This document shows, piece by piece, positions 9,971-10,687 of a stretch of DNA of 10,687 nt. Position 1 is the stretch's first letter. The number at the start of each line of letters is the position of its first letter. The notes beneath the pieces were generated by a model that was not told the DNA's origin, ran no database searches, and was given only the letters and a program-made list of their open reading frames with translations. Made by a program: the position numbers and the translations under genes. Source of the stretch: JBHIBR01 sp046759145 [NCBI: Nitrospinota bacterium]. Lineage in GTDB: Bacteria > UBA8248. The stretch lies in the NCBI GenBank assembly GCA_046759145.1, contig JBHIBR010000030.1, forward strand, positions 1 through 10,687, written 5' to 3'.

Positions 9971-10261
9971 CTCCCGGTGAGGAAGCGGAACGACCTTCAC
10001 CTCCCAGCGGGCTCCCCACAGGCCAGCTCATCTGCCGGGGCTTTGGTCCCACCGGGCGAGGGGTCGTCCGCGGCGAGGAGGTCCACGCCCTCTTCCGGCG
10101 CCATGAGGCGCCTCGCCGGCTCTCCCAGGCTTTCCCGCTCCTCGCAGGCGAGAGGGATGACCGCCACCCCGCCGCCCGGCTCTCCCACTTGAGCTCCCCC
10201 CGCAGTGCGCGCCGTCCCCAGGACTCTAGTATCGCCCGCTCCTCCCCGCAAGGGAGCCTCC

Positions 10262-10290
10262 TTGACAAGGGTGGGCCCGCTTATTATTCA
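10262..10290 (+). promoter_or_regulatory. Candidate promoter for the plus-strand unit
   Basis: A perfect TTGACA (10262-10267) is followed after 17 nt by TATTCA (10285-10290), inside the A/T-rich TTATTATTCA. The -10 matches only 3 of 6 bases, but the contrast with the surrounding G+C-rich sequence and the exact spacing favour a real site. Transcription would start near 10297, before the small ORF at 10334 and the dehydrogenase at 10540. Confidence 0.4.
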
Positions 10291-10333
10291 GGGCGCGTCG
10301 GTGCTCCTCGGGGCGGGAGGGGGGAAAGTCTCC

Positions 10334-10440
10334 ATGATCGACGGGCTGGTGCTCAAGAAACTGGGGTCAACAACCCGCTCTGTATCGCCGAGTTCCGCGC
10401 CTGGGAGGAGAGCTACCTCCGGGCCGCTCCTGTTCGCTGA
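10334..10440 (+). pseudogene. Small unidentified ORF with an apparent one-base frameshift
   Basis: ATG 10334 follows a G-rich ribosome-site-like stretch (GGGAGGGGGG) and opens MIDGLVLKKLG. The protein-like continuation VNNPLCIAEFRAWEESYL, ending at TGA 10440, is in another frame. One additional G in the GGGG run at 10363-10366 would join them into a product of about 35 residues. The joined peptide has the look of real coding sequence, but I do not recognise it. It could be a small protein, the C-terminal remnant of a larger gene, or chance. It lies between a candidate promoter and the dehydrogenase, so it may be the first gene of that unit. Confidence 0.3.
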
Positions 10441-10539
10441 GGGTGCGAGAGGCGGGGCCGCCCTCGCCCGCGTGATGGCCACCCCTTGGAGGCGCGCGCG
10501 GTCGTGGGTCTCGCCCCGCCCCGAGGGGAGGGATGCAAG

Positions 10540-10687
10540 ATGGGCAAGAACCTCGCTTTCCTGGGACTGGGGCGGATGGGCTGCCCCATGGCCAGAAACC
10601 TCATCCGCTCGGGCCACCGGGTGCGCGGCTACGACCCCGACGCGGGGGCGCTGGCCCGCTCGGAGGCCAACGGGATAGAGGCCGCCC
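10540..10687 (+). CDS. Beta-hydroxyacid dehydrogenase (3-hydroxyisobutyrate dehydrogenase family), N-terminal fragment
   Basis: The first 49 codons are present and the gene runs off the right edge. The product begins NLAFLGLGRMGCPMARNLI, followed by GHRVRGYDPD. This is the GxGxMGxPMAxNL dinucleotide-binding signature of NAD(P)-dependent beta-hydroxyacid dehydrogenases, which include 3-hydroxyisobutyrate dehydrogenase, tartronate semialdehyde reductase and glyoxylate/succinic semialdehyde reductases. The catalytic lysine and substrate residues lie beyond the window, so the substrate is open. GGGGAGGG about 8 nt before ATG 10540 supports this start. The gene faces away from the polysaccharide cluster and is probably unrelated to it. 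Confidence 0.85.
   Translation, partial: MGKNLAFLGLGRMGCPMARNLIRSGHRVRGYDPDAGALARSEANGIEAA

Larger units (their letters stand above)
9804..10333. other. Divergent intergenic region without an assignable gene
   Basis: This 530-bp stretch separates the minus-strand flippase from the plus-strand transcription unit. It holds a candidate flippase promoter (9827-9855), a 20-bp tandem repeat (9931-9970) and a candidate plus-strand promoter (10262-10290). Between 9997 and about 10180 a minus-strand frame uses G or C at most third positions (it contains VAVIPLACEERESLGEPARR and MAPEEGVDLLAADDPSPGG). It has no clear start signal and no recognisable family, so it may be a gene remnant or chance in G+C-rich DNA. 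A 6-bp GGCGCC stem with an ATGA loop (10097-10112) lies inside it. I see no tRNA, transposon end or attachment site. Confidence 0.5.

Noticed and set aside
10097-10112. GGCGCC-ATGA-GGCGCC hairpin as a terminator or operator
   Set aside because: There is no U-run, GGCGCC is itself palindromic and common in such G+C-rich DNA, and it falls inside a possible coding remnant.

Overview
The window reads as chromosomal DNA from a Gram-negative bacterium with very high G+C. A sample row in kdsA (1741-1800) has 45 of 60 G/C, and the genes use G or C at most third codon positions. Three genes serve Kdo, the inner-core sugar of lipopolysaccharide (LPS), so the cell has an LPS outer membrane. The taxon cannot be fixed from this sequence. 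A high-G+C group such as the deltaproteobacterial lineages, NC10/Rokubacteria or another little-cultured phylum would fit, but that is inference.

Nearly everything lies on the minus strand and is transcribed right to left. The order is a Wzx-like flippase (9788-8424), a zinc-ribbon SAM methyltransferase (8260-7325), a 40-residue hydrophobic ORF overlapping its stop (7328-7206), a GT4 glycosyltransferase (7074-5896), a WcaJ/WbaP-type priming phosphoglycosyltransferase (5902-4511), kdsB (4500-3706), pyrG (3727-2123), kdsA (2126-1257), a short lipoprotein ORF (1260-1003), a TolB/FlgO-like plus DUF4384-like protein (1012-65), and the possible start of one more gene running off the left edge. From the GT4 gene leftward the genes overlap or nearly touch (overlaps of 7, 22, 4, 4 and 10 nt, gaps of 10 and 1 nt). 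This is a tight, probably translationally coupled operon.

The genes form one pathway. KdsA makes Kdo-8-phosphate, PyrG makes CTP, and KdsB uses CTP to activate Kdo. The priming enzyme loads a sugar phosphate on the lipid carrier, the GT4 enzyme extends it, and Wzx flips the product; the methyltransferase may decorate it. No polymerase (Wzy) or O-antigen ligase is present. The right-hand part of the cluster (about 7.1-9.8 kb) has clearly lower G+C (row 7381-7440 is 30 of 60), suggesting separately acquired surface-polysaccharide genes joined to a housekeeping Kdo operon.

Right of the flippase is a divergent region (9804-10333) with two candidate promoters pointing apart and a 20-bp tandem repeat. 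The plus-strand promoter leads to a small, apparently frameshifted ORF and then to the start of a beta-hydroxyacid dehydrogenase (10540 to the right edge). Two probable single-base losses in G runs, in the lipoprotein gene and in the small plus-strand ORF, look like recent mutations or sequencing errors. I found no defence, CRISPR, tRNA/rRNA or transposon genes. The least explained items are the coupled small hydrophobic ORF, the split lipoprotein and the repeat.
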